Shown here: in pieces, positions 63,113 through 64,000 of the stretch
How the letters are laid out: each line of letters opens with the position of its first letter
How positions within the stretch are numbered: position 1 is the stretch's first letter
Assembly (NCBI GenBank): GCA_948567375.1
Contig: OX419761.1
Span: forward strand, 46,626,501 to 46,690,500
Reading direction: 5' to 3'
Source: Lunularia cruciata
Lineage: Eukaryota > Streptophyta > Marchantiopsida > Lunulariales > Lunulariaceae
Length of the DNA stretch: 64,000 bases
The notes under the pieces: model-generated
Seen by the model: the letters and a program-made list of their open reading frames with translations, nothing else
The model's database searches: none
What the model was told of the DNA's origin: nothing
Position numbers and translations under genes: made by a program

Positions 63113-63209
63113 AGATTGGCTTTACCCACAAATTATGGGAGAATTTGCTCATATTCCTGTAGCAGATATATGACCAAATTCTCTCATAATTTGTGGGTAA
63201 AGCCAATCT
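63113..63209. repeat. near-perfect inverted repeat (hairpin)
   Basis: Left arm 63113-63147 and right arm 63175-63209, 35 bp each, pair with a single mismatch around a 27-base loop. The arms carry GGCTTTACCCACAAATTATG and its complement. An RNA across this region, from either strand, would fold into a tight stem. Size fits a young microRNA-type foldback or a small terminal-inverted-repeat element. No TA-type flank duplication is obvious. Confidence 0.85.
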
Positions 63210-64000
63210 TCCGAGACTGCTTTTCTGCGTCCTCAAAATCTTCACTGTCTTTAGGTTCCGCTCATTCCCTGCCTTCAATGTCATCTCGGTCTCACATGGC
63301 TCCTTTAAAATCTGCTCCCTTACTTTCTACCAATGGAATGCTTTTAACAAATTTGCGTTGGTAGAAGGAGCTCTAAAGAAAGCAGAAAGTTTCTGCATGG
63401 AGACAGTACGTATTTCATTCTCCCCTTACTTCACGATGTCTAAATTGTCTTAAGATACAAATACTTTCACAGGGTGTTGAGCACGATGAATTCTGAATTT
63501 AAAAATAGTGGATTCAGGGATGAAGGAATATTATAACTATACTAAGCTACACATTCCTTTTCGCTTGATGTTGAGCACAATATATTCGGAATCTGAAAGT
63601 CATAGATTGAAGGGTGAACGTCACTCGTAACTTTTAAATTGTGGAGATGCATTCTTCTAAATACTTGTCTTTCAATCTCTCTCCATGTCAATAAGAACTC
63701 GAGCACATACAAACATTATATAATAAGAAGGGAACTAATTGTTAAGAATCTAATGCTAATTCAATCACATACATAAATCACATACAGGTAAACATGGGAA
63801 TAGACACAAGATTTGTTATGAAGTTCACCCAACTTGGGTTACATCCCCACATACAAACAATTTTTTTTGCGAGTTCCACTAAACTCAATAGTTCTTTATC
63901 AAAAAGGATCACCCAAGAAGTAACAGCAGAAAGAATTCACTTCTCTATCATAAAACCTCTCCCTTGTCTCTAACTACAAGACACCTAGTGTTATTAATTC
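63210..64000. other. spacer to window end, no gene recognised
   Basis: Open stretches at 63116-63453 overlap the hairpin and resemble no known protein. The remainder is AT-rich. Confidence 0.4.

Noticed and set aside
1-64000. CRISPR array, bacterial operon or phage origin
   Set aside because: No regularly spaced repeats, no ribosome-binding-site-led operons; genes are intron-split and plant-like.

Overview
This is nuclear DNA of a land plant. The genes are split by short GT-AG introns, and all three recognisable ones belong to plant families (MCM10, a small HNH-domain protein, an OSCA/CSC1 channel). There is also a U6 snRNA-like sequence. Long AT-rich spacers and layered LTR retrotransposons fill the rest. 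Gene density, intron size and a DNMT3-type methyltransferase inside a retroelement make a bryophyte (moss or liverwort) my best guess. The species cannot be read from this window.

Layout. (1) 1-18522 is a graveyard of nested LTR elements. An old minus-strand Ty3/gypsy chromovirus spans 1615-18522 with 424-bp LTRs. It is interrupted by a plus-strand element ending in an LTR at 5666-6146, and by a second minus-strand chromovirus at 8780-16482 with a perfect CTCAA target duplication. The second chromovirus's own 3' LTR is broken by an inverted LTR of its family, and that copy is broken by a third LTR family. (2) 18523-22917 is AT-rich spacer. (3) 22922-32828 holds the most remarkable feature: a much younger plus-strand Ty3/gypsy element. 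A single reading frame encodes gag, two zinc knuckles, protease, a DNMT3-like C5-cytosine DNA methyltransferase, reverse transcriptase, RNase H, integrase and a terminal PHD finger. (4) 32829-35990 is spacer with a dispersed repeat. (5) 35991-57659 is a gene island: MCM10 (+), an HNH-domain gene (-), a U6-like sequence and an OSCA channel (+), separated by a roughly 4.5-kb AT-rich desert. (6) 57660-64000 is spacer with repeat copies and a 35-bp-arm hairpin.

The methyltransferase retroelement is the best candidate for an under-described system. It carries its own cytosine methyltransferase (a writer) and a PHD finger (a probable histone-tail reader). The copy is dead: four in-frame stops interrupt the frame, and each is one C-to-T change from a sense codon. 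Its LTR copies differ only by transitions, mostly at CpG-like sites, so it looks as though methylation-linked deamination decayed it. Its LTRs are also arranged in a permuted order (B-internal-AB-A) bounded by TGTC...GACA and a CAGA direct repeat. That is what a two-LTR circle opened inside the LTR would leave behind.

The three host genes show no functional link: a replication factor, a putative nuclease and an osmosensitive calcium channel. They appear to be ordinary neighbours. Intron coordinates were placed by eye from reading frame, splice consensus and family resemblance.
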